Program-made: the position numbers and the translations under genes
Assembly: GCA_903902895.1 (NCBI GenBank)
Contig: CAIUWO010000207.1
Span: forward strand, 1-47,822
Length of the DNA stretch: 47,822 nucleotides
Direction: 5' to 3'
From: Candidatus Hydrogenedentota bacterium
Lineage (GTDB): Bacteria; Hydrogenedentota; Hydrogenedentia; Hydrogenedentales; CAITNO01
Notes under the pieces: model-generated
Seen by the model: the letters and a program-made list of their open reading frames with translations, nothing else
Databases searched by the model: none
Told to the model about the DNA's origin: nothing
Part shown: positions 42,801 through 47,822 of the stretch, one piece after another
Layout: the number at the start of each line of letters is the position of its first letter
Numbering within the stretch: the first letter of the stretch is position 1

Positions 42801-43691
42801 CGACACCTCCACCCCGGATTGGGCCGCTTTACCACGCGGGACCAGATAGACCTCTGGGGTGACCCCGTCAACATGGGTAATCCGTATAGCTATGTCGGCA
42901 ACGCACCGGGGAAGTATGTGGATCCATACGGGCAAACTAGCCTATGGGATTCGCTTTCAAATATGTTCGTACCGTTTTGGAATTTCGTAGATCCTAATCT
43001 TCAGAAGGAGCCCTTGCCAGTTACCGACACTGGCCCGAGCGGAGAGCAGCAGCCAGACGAACTTACAGAAGCAGAGTTGGCCGAGCGATCATCGAGAGTT
43101 GTGCCTGCCGTCCGTGAAGGGTTTAACGAAATATTCGATTGGGCTGCCATGGGGCCAAGCGTTGTCTTTCCGGGGGGGACTGCAGCAGTAAGTGGAATTG
43201 TCAATGTATCAAGGGGTCGCAACGGGTCCGCCGCTCTGGATGTCGCGGTCATTGGGAGTGTTGCGGGCGAAAGACTTGTCGGAACCTTCCTTAATAAGGC
43301 GGGTGATCTTGAGAGAGTTATGGGGATTCCTAGCTCGAAGCGCCTCAAGAATAGCCTTATTAAAGCAGGGGAACAATTCTTCGAAGGGTGTGAAGCGCAC
43401 CATATAGTACCGAAAGAACTGAAGACAATCCCCGAAGCAGAAAAGTTGAGGGACATATTGCAGAAGTTCCGTATTGGCCTAGACGATGCTGAAAATGGTA
43501 TCTTCCTGCGTGGTCCAAAACTGAAGGATACAACGGACCCGTTGTTGCTGGCCATACCAACACATAGAGACATACACAAACCGGAAAGCCTGCAAGCTAT
43601 GCTGGCAATCATGCAGGATGCCACAACCCGGCAGGAAGCGGTTGATCAACTAGCAGTACTCCGTTCTCTGATAAGAGGCGGAAACCTGTAG
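36846..43691 (+). CDS. Rhs/YD-repeat protein with Sec signal and C-terminal AHH nuclease toxin domain
   Basis: ATG 36846 is preferred over 36747: it follows AAGGGA and opens a Sec signal (MTPTQCICRGMVAALAGFSV, then WAVAAHA). The 2281-aa product has an N-terminal region with an InlB-like piece (VFDYWRGDD, SVTAVW). A DUF6531-like start of the Rhs shell follows near residue 500 (VGDPVYPHSGEFYQ). Dozens of YD repeats ('YEYDGNGNVT') run to about 2020. A beta-sandwich insert interrupts the shell at about 1665-1845. The Rhs core ends with 'LGRFTTRDQIDLWGDPVNMG' and DPYG (Asp2026). The last 250 residues are a variable toxin region ending in an HNH/EndoVII-type AHH nuclease: CEAHHIVP (AHH at 2184-2186), 'GLDDAENGIFL' and HRDIH (2240-2244). 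The toxin-encoding part is visibly AT-richer than the core, as expected for exchanged Rhs tips. The immunity gene starts 2 bp after the stop. Confidence 0.92.
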   Translation: MTPTQCICRGMVAALAGFSVLLWAVAAHAQNCYPVYEVTTVTDPPVALGGVGGDAEYWDGNPQDCPRDYGVFYDELDEFQTNIVARAPLGAKLIQGVSGGDLDPAGQFGPHYAFWWHSPEYYGQWEFDNYDFSYWDTILERWRSMGGWRYNEDYPLAPTVISLPQGEYETYLDDRSGFAFQDCEIIIPKSPKGAFPAGQWTVKHLQYNLQVINKWKRIEADNQLTVANEPSDKAYQYRYRIAPHPFPDSGAWKEKDVSGDPALIDKIGDGFGVQLEPVQPHDRGDPVEEGCFFQNGHVFDYWRGDDHLRYAQPRFLWVPDITFPPAPAVPDETKSVTAVWKHDVELAIHFVEVGVYRDPSIYPEIVSSSSTVAISSESDSVDAPITSSEDFTVRLTHGYEFTMNPEPKAHYVFFMAGYAERSLGINECITAFLPGGTQSEDVVWLREDPLTTSFSVPEPAGPGAYYSGGVITVFFVDELLAQHLREVKAAIAKKLECLGITSWVGDPVYPHSGEFYQEEEDLRVKSPGMDFVWARKYSSRNGYDTVQGSRWDFNYNIYVERLGDEHLLYHDGNGRIDIFALSKQDGEWHAGGRTDRFDYGGGGSAAVLHMQDGTTQYFSPLAVDSDEPGGKLTCIRDRNGNTMSFYYDSEWHLTSVSDTLGRRYWIEYDHGTALRIRGVHEEYGDSPRSVRYWYDGDGNLTSAIGLGSGTTTYGYDNANNLTTITDPRRNTYLTNHYGSPLLSRARRSQVASQEWGNPGDTIRFSYDLFDYLPDGSGELLSGLSRKTTVTDRNGNTMDLSFGGAFLTRKDETEKEGGHIVTAYSYNHTGMPVAIQYPRGNRTLYEYSLSNQINPARVTRGVLNGTGGICQQFTYLPGLSGCGCGTSFIKAYTDGRGKVTTNDYDANGNLTFVHRPAGAGVDDEAYTYNGRGQVETHTWPGGRVDEFQYTGGYVTTVIQDRDGVHATVSLERDARGNVTAMTDAEQNIHSFEYDAHDRVTRIESPGAAVHPNVVSVVYDENGNATKVRFDNTGTGEWQEASYEYEILNYLKRSTLSGSSGTPDSHALLETTYEYDGNRNVTDIIPGGGGTPISFEYNARNMVTDIHRGDITISYEYDGNGNVTAVTYGGGRHEYSYDSHDQLVSAKDPLDNLTSLAYDANGNLAGVDRRDGGGKRLFAASYTYDDVNRLIERLVGNAKTELKYNGASELTDLINPKGHKASFVHDTMGRLESVSNDAGESASYEYDKNGNVLYATRKGLDGVPYTTGFTYDALNRLATAVDSANHQTTYGYDARSNLASVTGPDGRTSTFGYDGLNRLVEAVHQIDATHQATLSQTWDAKSRLASRTDGNSQTTRYDYDVLDRISAVTYADNTARSYEYYSGAEGGSLKEVIAPSGAKASFEYDALNRMAKRTVTKGALSETANFAYDGMSRLLSATVPGSRVSLEYDALGNLTAEALNGEAVRYTYDLAGNMETQTYPHGRSLSFAYDAAERLTGVLESGSPLVTYGFEKPHRLASKLLANGVTTAYTYDSALNVESVTAAKSGADLDKWGFAWDSVRNKTGRNDLLANLSSTYGYDGLQRLTDSTSIPGSGTILYALDAAGNRTGVTNGPDAGAYVLGAMHEYASAPVGGLTYDANGNLLTINAGQPNAQEFAYDAQDQLVRHVAHHAGGWQTMAGDWTTADDSSASGSGRIVKAREAGFDTLRFTYTADSVSTDAESYGFAAVRAGQNAQGCVVYVGVRIHGANIELILFGPAGETGLATASVTTEAGTEYDLALNIDATTGAVTLQRAAHGQALATIASASTGATGLNPDMLILGAGSATSYSFANVATYMGTTAQGELPDRPVTTTFQYDPFGRKVRKIVEGGVHPPQTTRYAYSGGRVLEEQDNTGTPKASYVYGRYIDEPIQMKRGDSTVYYHTDDLYNVTALTNAAGEVVERYRYDDFGTPHIYGPTGASIPESTVGNPYLFTGRAYDTDLGLYDYRTRHLHPGLGRFTTRDQIDLWGDPVNMGNPYSYVGNAPGKYVDPYGQTSLWDSLSNMFVPFWNFVDPNLQKEPLPVTDTGPSGEQQPDELTEAELAERSSRVVPAVREGFNEIFDWAAMGPSVVFPGGTAAVSGIVNVSRGRNGSAALDVAVIGSVAGERLVGTFLNKAGDLERVMGIPSSKRLKNSLIKAGEQFFEGCEAHHIVPKELKTIPEAEKLRDILQKFRIGLDDAENGIFLRGPKLKDTTDPLLLAIPTHRDIHKPESLQAMLAIMQDATTRQEAVDQLAVLRSLIRGGNL
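42184..42590 (+). repeat. Parent copy of a duplicated rhs segment
   Basis: This roughly 407-bp part of the rhs gene (end of the beta-sandwich insert plus the following YD repeats) is repeated at 44321-44727 with scattered substitutions and no net length change, at a constant offset of 2137 bp. Confidence 0.9.
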
Positions 43692-43693
43692 GC

Positions 43694-44248
43694 ATGAGCA
43701 CAAGAAGAGTATCGCAAATGAATACTTATGAAATGTTCAGCCTCGACGGCTTCCGATTGCTCGCTTTGGTGGACGAAAAGGATATAAGCAAACTTTGGCA
43801 TGACGGTACGAGTCGCAAGGGAGATTGGACACCGGTTCCAGTCACGTTCGCGCCTACAAGGTATGGCCACAGAACCGATTGGGACATACATCCTTGTCTT
43901 GGCCCCATGTTCTTCGTTACGCGCCGTGGAGTTGATATATTGAGCCCGGTAATTGAACCGTACGGAGAGTTTCTCCCACTCATATCAACCGCCGGAGAGT
44001 TCTATGCGTATAACACCACCTACACAATAGACGCGCTGGACCATGAGGCGTCTAACTTCACAAGGTTTCCAAGTTCCGGTAGGATCAGCGGCTGGAATCA
44101 ACTGGCTTTCAAGGAGGACATGATTGCGGACGTGCCTCTCTTCTTAGTCCCGGAGTTTCCAAGAGGGCATCTCTTTCTCACAGAGCATTTTGTCGAGTGC
44201 TGTGTGAGGCATGATCTACGCGGCGTGAAGTTCAAACAGGTCGTGTGA
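43694..44248 (+). CDS. Probable immunity protein for the Rhs AHH nuclease
   Basis: The 184-aa protein starts at ATG 43694, two bases after the rhs stop, which implies translational coupling; ATG 43718 is an alternative. It has no signal peptide and is cytoplasmic, as needed to neutralise a nuclease. The layout looks like DUF1629/Imm43-type immunity proteins: 'TRRGVDILSPVIEPYGEFLPL' followed by a 'FYAYNTTYTIDALDHEASNF' strand pair and a C-terminal 'FVECCVRHDLRGVKFKQV'. That family match is from memory and not searched. Position directly after a polymorphic toxin tip is the main support. The base composition is AT-richer than the rhs core and matches the toxin region, so toxin and immunity probably arrived together. 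Confidence 0.78.
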   Translation: MSTRRVSQMNTYEMFSLDGFRLLALVDEKDISKLWHDGTSRKGDWTPVPVTFAPTRYGHRTDWDIHPCLGPMFFVTRRGVDILSPVIEPYGEFLPLISTAGEFYAYNTTYTIDALDHEASNFTRFPSSGRISGWNQLAFKEDMIADVPLFLVPEFPRGHLFLTEHFVECCVRHDLRGVKFKQVV

Positions 44249-44270
44249 ACGTGGTCGGGGGAATTGAAGA

Positions 44271-44295
44271 AATTAAGGGGACACCTTACTTAATT
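44271..44295. repeat. REP-like palindromic element
   Basis: AATTAAG and CTTAATT form perfect 7-bp arms around GGGACACCTTA. The motif (AAGGGGACACCTTACTTAATT) is reminiscent of short elements associated with REP-type tyrosine transposases, recalled from memory. It lies 23 bp after the immunity gene and 25 bp before the duplicated rhs fragment. Confidence 0.5.
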
Positions 44296-44311
44296 ATGGC
44301 AGCGTAGCATC

Positions 44312-44727
44312 ACTGAACACACGCAGCCACCGGTGCGGTCACGCTGCAGCGCGCCGCGCACGGCCAAGCCCTGGCTACAATCGCCTCGGCATCAACCGGC
44401 GCAACGGGACTCAGCCCAGACATGCTCATTCTGGGCGCAGGCACGGCGACCAGCTACAGCTTCACAAACGTCGCAACGTTTGCGGGATCCACCGCCCAGG
44501 GTGAACTGCCCGACCGGCCCGTCACCACTACCCTCCAATACGATCCCTTCGGCCGCAAAGTCCGGAAAATCGTGGAGGACGGTGTCCACCCGCCCCAAAC
44601 CACGCGCTACGCCTACAGCGGCTGGCAGGTGGTGGAGGAGCAGGACAACACGGGCGGGATTCTGGCCAGCTACGTCTATGGTAGATACATCGACGAACCC
44701 ATTCAGATGAAGCGCGACGGTGGCACC
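44312..44727 (+). pseudogene. Orphan rhs fragment duplicated from the upstream rhs core
   Basis: From 44321 to 44727 the DNA closely matches 42184-42590 of the rhs gene. The frame reads TGAVTLQRAAHGQALATIAS through YVYGRYIDEPIQMKR without any frameshift. A TGA lies just upstream at 44314 and there is no start codon before the homology begins, so it is not a gene in its own right. Homology stops about 110 codons before the DPYG junction, after which the frame continues into unrelated sequence to 45078. Track ORFs 44333-44710, 44392-44784 and 44422-45078 derive from this fragment. Orphan rhs pieces next to Rhs loci can serve as recombination partners for tip exchange; here it may be a remnant of an earlier tip or a partial duplication. 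Confidence 0.88.
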
Positions 44728-44858
44728 GCTTTGCGAATGCGCCGCATGGCACCAGCCAAAGCGTCGTCGTTGCCGCCGCACCAAGGTGGGGCTCCGAACT
44801 CGGGAGTCACTTCACCCAATCAGCACGGCACGACATTACGGTCAGCGCGGAATGCAGA

Positions 44859-45545
44859 TCATTGCTTGGGCGCCGCAGGCGGCTCGGCGGGGCTTTTCGG
44901 TGCTGGGCTTTGTGGTGCGGGGGGTGGCGGTACGGGGCTTTGTGGGCCGGTGGGTGGCGGGGCGGTCGGCCGCAGCTTCACGCCGGTAGCGGGTCGGGGC
45001 AGTTCCGTTTTCGGCGCGTCCCGCGGGCCCGCGTTGGCGGCGGGGCGTTCACCGGAAGAGAAGTTGTCCAGTGCGTAGATGTACAAAAACGTTTGCGCAC
45101 GCCGCTGATCGTTCATCTCCTTGGTGACTTCTTCAAACGCCGTCTTTTTCGCCTGACCGAGCTTCTGTTCAGCATCGATGGCCTGCTGGAGGAGTTTGGC
45201 AGATTCGGGGGAGGCAGTGCCCGAGCTCAGGGAGCCTTTGAGCTTTCCAGCCGCCGCTTTGACTTCCTCGCCGGGTTTCCGCATCAGTTCACGATACTTG
45301 CCGGAGGCTTCAACGATGGACTCGCGGTCGACGGGGTCAACCCCAATGCCGTCAAAGACGCGCGCAAGGTCCTCGGGTGCAGGCTGCGAAGTGCGCCTGG
45401 CCATGGGGTTGGGATAGCTGGGCGCGCGATTAAAGTGGAATTCCTTCATTTGGGATGCAGGATTGCCTGGCTCGGCTGAGCTTGCGGAAAACGAAATGGT
45501 CATGATTGCTGCAATGGAAACAGGCACGAGAACGGTGTTTTTCAT
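44859..45545 (-). CDS. Small secreted protein with helical core and Pro/Ala-rich tail
   Basis: ATG 45545 (MKNTVLVPVSIAAIMTISFS) is preferred over the track start at 45587: it has GGGAGGAAAG ten bases upstream and opens a Sec signal ending near SSAEP. The 228-aa product has a helical central domain (about 55-150, with 'EDLARVFDGIGVDPVDRESI' and 'AEQKLGQAKKTAFEEVTKEM'). It somewhat resembles Spy/LTXXQ-type periplasmic helical proteins, but this is weak. The last 60 residues are Pro/Ala-rich with degenerate 'PQSP.P' units. The 3' end lies 131 bp from the orphan rhs fragment on the opposite strand. The function is unknown; it is probably periplasmic. Confidence 0.7.
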   Translation of the reverse strand: MKNTVLVPVSIAAIMTISFSASSAEPGNPASQMKEFHFNRAPSYPNPMARRTSQPAPEDLARVFDGIGVDPVDRESIVEASGKYRELMRKPGEEVKAAAGKLKGSLSSGTASPESAKLLQQAIDAEQKLGQAKKTAFEEVTKEMNDQRRAQTFLYIYALDNFSSGERPAANAGPRDAPKTELPRPATGVKLRPTAPPPTGPQSPVPPPPAPQSPAPKSPAEPPAAPKQ

Positions 45546-45875
45546 GGAAATCTTTCCTCCCTGCGCCAGCATCTTGGCACGCTTCATTCTCTTCGGTGAT
45601 GCATAAGATAAAAGCCGTTCATATTGTAGATTACGGCATCAGAGAATTCAATTGTCCTTTTGTCGGTGAGGTGGACCATGTGCCATCCCTTTTCTGCCTC
45701 GTGAATCCCGTTTGTTTCTTCCTACCCATTTTGTTAACCTTTCCTGTGGTTTCCGGCACGCCAAGACCGGCATTCTGTTAACAAAAGCCTGTCACGCTGT
45801 TAATCAAACGTAGATTGCTTTCCATAACCCTCATAAATAGGGCATTAAATGAAAATAGTCAAGGTTCCGGTTTGA
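45546..45875. other. Intergenic region with a 10-bp inverted repeat at the right edge of the accessory block
   Basis: This 330-bp gap separates the minus-strand secreted protein from DUF58 and must contain both promoters. It is AT-rich. TTTTGTTAAC (45728-45737) and GTTAACAAAA (45776-45785) are perfect 10-bp inverted arms 38 bp apart. Possible roles are an operator pair or an element end. The track ORF 45506-45781 has no protein-like features. Confidence 0.5.
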
Positions 45876-46958
45876 ATGCCCCCCTCCAGGGGCGATAGTT
45901 CTCGCGGAGACCTCGGATGGCCCGGCGTGGTGATGGCCATTATTGCGGCGCTCCTGCTGGTCTCGGCATGGAACACGGGGGAGAACCTGCTCTACATCGT
46001 GCTGGGCGGCGTGCTGAGCCTGCTCGTCCTTTCGGGCATCCTGGCCCGGACCAACCTCACGGGGCTTTCCTTTGAGCGGGAGGCCCCGCACGCCGTGTTC
46101 CGCGGGGACACGTTTCTCGTGCATGCCACCATCCGCAACCACAAGCATTTCATGCCGTCCGTGTCCGTGCGCATCGAGGACGGCGCCCAGCCCGGCGAAA
46201 CCGCGGCCTATGCGCTCAAGATTCCCGCGCGCAGCGCGGTGCAGCTCGACGTGGAGCACGACGCCTTTCGCCGCGGCGTGATGATGCTGCCCGAATACAC
46301 CGTTGCCTCCGCGTTCCCCTTCGGTTTCAGCGAGCGCCGGCGCACCCTGCGCGACGCGCAGGAGGTGCTGGTCTACCCGCGGGTGCGCGCCGTGCGCACC
46401 GCGGCCATAGAGCGCACGCCCGGCGCGCGGTTCCTGCCAAGGCAGCGCTCCAACGACGGCGATGAGTACATGTCCCTGCGCGAATACGTGCCGGGCGACG
46501 ATGTGAGGCTCGTCGCCTGGCGCATCAGCGCCCGTGTCGGCAAGTGGATGGTCCGCGAGATGGGCATGGGCAACGTGCGCTCCGTGGTGTTCTTTCTGGA
46601 CACCGCCCGCGCCCCGAAGCTGCCGGATTTTGACGGGCGCTTCGAGGAGGCCGTCGAGCTTGCGGCGTCCATTGCCGTCACGCTGCTCAGCCGGCAGTAC
46701 TCGGTCGGCATCGTTGCCGACGACGCGCAGCTGCCGCTCGGCAAGGGTACCCAGCAGGAGCGGCGCATTCTGGAACTGCTCGCCCGGGTGCAGCCGGACG
46801 ACGGCGAGAATGAGGCCCGTCTTGTGTCCGAGGCGCGACGGCTGCAGGGCGAGCCGGTCCATCTCATCTGTGTCAGCGCCGACCCGGAGAAGTGGGGGCG
46901 CGGCAGCGGACCGGAGGGGATGCGCGTGCTTGACCCGGGGGATGTGATCCATGCCTGA
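45876..46958 (+). CDS. DUF58 membrane protein
   Basis: The 360-aa protein has two N-terminal transmembrane helices (about 13-50, 'WPGVVMAIIAALLLVSAW' and 'LLYIVLGGVLSLLVLSGIL'). A beta-rich region follows, then the DUF58 core with its signature 'GDEYMSLREYVPGDDVRLVAW' plus 'RISARVGKWMVREM' (about 190-230). A vWA-like segment with 'VVFFLDTAR' completes it. DUF58 proteins work with MoxR ATPases and transglutaminase-like TgpA proteins in a membrane-associated maturation system. Its MoxR is not next door but at 18623-19570. AAGG lies 12 bases before the ATG. The next gene overlaps the stop by 8 bp. The minus-strand 383-aa ORF is a shadow. Confidence 0.92.
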   Translation: MPPSRGDSSRGDLGWPGVVMAIIAALLLVSAWNTGENLLYIVLGGVLSLLVLSGILARTNLTGLSFEREAPHAVFRGDTFLVHATIRNHKHFMPSVSVRIEDGAQPGETAAYALKIPARSAVQLDVEHDAFRRGVMMLPEYTVASAFPFGFSERRRTLRDAQEVLVYPRVRAVRTAAIERTPGARFLPRQRSNDGDEYMSLREYVPGDDVRLVAWRISARVGKWMVREMGMGNVRSVVFFLDTARAPKLPDFDGRFEEAVELAASIAVTLLSRQYSVGIVADDAQLPLGKGTQQERRILELLARVQPDDGENEARLVSEARRLQGEPVHLICVSADPEKWGRGSGPEGMRVLDPGDVIHA

Positions 46959-47822
46959 CCGGGTTTCCATCGTGCTGCGCACCGCCTCCTATGCCGTGGT
47001 TCTGCTGGGCTTTCTGGCCCTGGCCAGCGTGCGCGAATACGGCGCGGTCATGGTACTTCCCCCGCTGGCGTTTATGGTTCTTGCCGGTCTGGGCGAGCGG
47101 CTTGAGCGCGACCGCCCCTCCTTTCAAACCCTGAAACGGGCGCTTTGCATCACCTATGGCTGCTTCATTCCGCTGAGCCTGTTCGCGCTCGGCCTCATGC
47201 AGGCCGTGGTCGCGCTGATCATCTTCATCCAGGGCTGGCTCATGATTGGCGGAAAGAACGGCAAGGTCTGGTACCAGATATACCTCATGTCCTTCTTCCT
47301 GCTGCTCGCCGCCGTGGTGCAGAAACCGGAACCCGGCATTGCCCTTGTGCTGGCGGGGTTCATCATCGCCGTTATCTGGGCCTTTGTCGCGCTGCGCATA
47401 CAGGTGGAGCGGGGCCGCATGGACCGCGTGCGGCCCGCGCGCGTGGCCGACCTTTCGGGGGCGCTGCGGCCCGGCGGGGCGCGTTCGGGCAGCGTGTTCG
47501 ACGCCGGCCTTTTCGGGGCGCTTGTCCTGCTGTCCGCAGTGGCCGTGGTGATGACCATTGGCCTGTTCCTCGCCACACCGCGCATCGAGGCGGGTCTTTT
47601 CGGCAGGGAGGACCCGGAGCGCTCCGTCACCGGGTTGAGCGAAACCGTGCGTCTTGCCGGGGGCATGAGCATCTACCAGGACCAGCGGGCCGTGATGCGG
47701 GTCGAATTTCCGGACGAGTCGGACGGCATTTATGCGCCGGCAGACCAGCTCTACTGGCGGGTGACCACACTGTCCCGGTTCTCGGGCTCAGAATGGTCCC
47801 GCCTCGGCCTTCAGGACCATCA
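46951..47822 (+). CDS. TgpA-like transglutaminase, N-terminal part (3' end outside window)
   Basis: This gene is missing from the ORF track because it runs off the window. ATG 46951 overlaps the DUF58 stop (ATGCCTGA). The 290 visible residues include about five to six transmembrane helices ('TASYAVVLLGFLALASV', 'AVVALIIFIQGWLMIGG', 'IALVLAGFIIAVIWAFVAL', 'FGALVLLSAVAVVMTIGLFL'). They are followed by a periplasmic start 'PADQLYWRVTTLSRFSGSEW', the typical end of the TgpA/DUF3488 N-terminal domain. The transglutaminase-like catalytic core (Cys-His-Asp) should lie beyond the window edge, so activity cannot be judged. It forms an operon with DUF58. Confidence 0.88.
   Translation, partial: MPDRVSIVLRTASYAVVLLGFLALASVREYGAVMVLPPLAFMVLAGLGERLERDRPSFQTLKRALCITYGCFIPLSLFALGLMQAVVALIIFIQGWLMIGGKNGKVWYQIYLMSFFLLLAAVVQKPEPGIALVLAGFIIAVIWAFVALRIQVERGRMDRVRPARVADLSGALRPGGARSGSVFDAGLFGALVLLSAVAVVMTIGLFLATPRIEAGLFGREDPERSVTGLSETVRLAGGMSIYQDQRAVMRVEFPDESDGIYAPADQLYWRVTTLSRFSGSEWSRLGLQDH

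Noticed and set aside
41616-42935. 439-aa minus-strand ORF
   Set aside because: It is a shadow of the rhs core; the plus strand has clear YD repeats.
44422-45078. 218-aa plus-strand ORF as a real gene
   Set aside because: Its first half is the orphan rhs fragment without a proper start, and its second half is antisense to the secreted minus-strand gene.
19634-45803. CTGTTAAT on both sides of the accessory block as an attachment-site repeat
   Set aside because: An 8-mer shared over this distance is expected by chance; no integrase gene or tRNA gene is visible.
45831-46982. 383-aa minus-strand ORF
   Set aside because: It is a shadow of DUF58, which has clear family motifs.

Overview
The window reads as chromosomal DNA of a GC-rich, diderm bacterium with an unusually large secreted-protein repertoire. 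Type IV pilus alignment genes (pilMNOPQ with an outer-membrane secretin), a DUF1080 (3-keto-disaccharide hydrolase-like) enzyme fused to a sugar-isomerase-like barrel, choice-of-anchor D and Q type repeats, InlB-type repeats and very long Sec-exported proteins together suggest a PVC/Planctomycetota-like lineage or Candidatus Hydrogenedentota. That placement is inference from gene content only; no rRNA or tRNA gene was seen.

Layout. (1) 1-6 kb: the 3' end of a secreted repeat protein, then a 1516-aa lipoprotein with many anchor-D/BACON-like repeats and a von Willebrand A domain, closed by a strong hairpin. (2) 6-10.5 kb: a GH38 alpha-mannosidase (minus strand) divergent from a secreted sugar-isomerase/DUF1080 fusion. 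(3) 10.5-12 kb: a small zinc-ribbon protein with a strongly acidic tail, a probable bidirectional terminator, and a convergent periplasmic protein with a secretin/TonB short N-terminal (STN)-like domain. (4) 12-18.5 kb: a compact pilMNOPQ unit with upstream promoter-like sequences and a clear intrinsic terminator. (5) 18.6-19.6 kb: a MoxR-type AAA+ ATPase. (6) 19.6-45.8 kb: an accessory block holding a DUF6788-type gene behind a palindrome-covered promoter, a 5348-aa surface protein, a 2281-aa Rhs/YD-repeat protein with a C-terminal AHH nuclease, its probable immunity gene, a REP-like hairpin, an orphan duplicated rhs fragment, and a small secreted protein on the minus strand. (7) 45.9 kb to the end: DUF58 and TgpA-like transglutaminase genes, overlapping by 8 bp and running off the window.

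How it fits together. MoxR, DUF58 and TgpA-type transglutaminase genes normally form one contiguous cluster. Here moxR is separated from the other two by about 26 kb of accessory DNA, so the Rhs/giant-protein block looks like an insertion into a conserved operon. Inside the block, the giant protein carries three internalin-like LRR arrays, InlB-type repeats, three PKD domains and four repeated beta-helix modules. A complete-looking clostripain (C11) protease domain is nested within the first beta-helix. The rhs gene starts 77 bp downstream and has its own Sec signal, so the two are probably co-expressed. The most interesting hypothesis is a Sec-exported surface system that combines a long adhesive stalk, an embedded caspase-like protease and a separately encoded Rhs toxin with immunity. 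The co-function is inference; the architecture is visible in the sequence.
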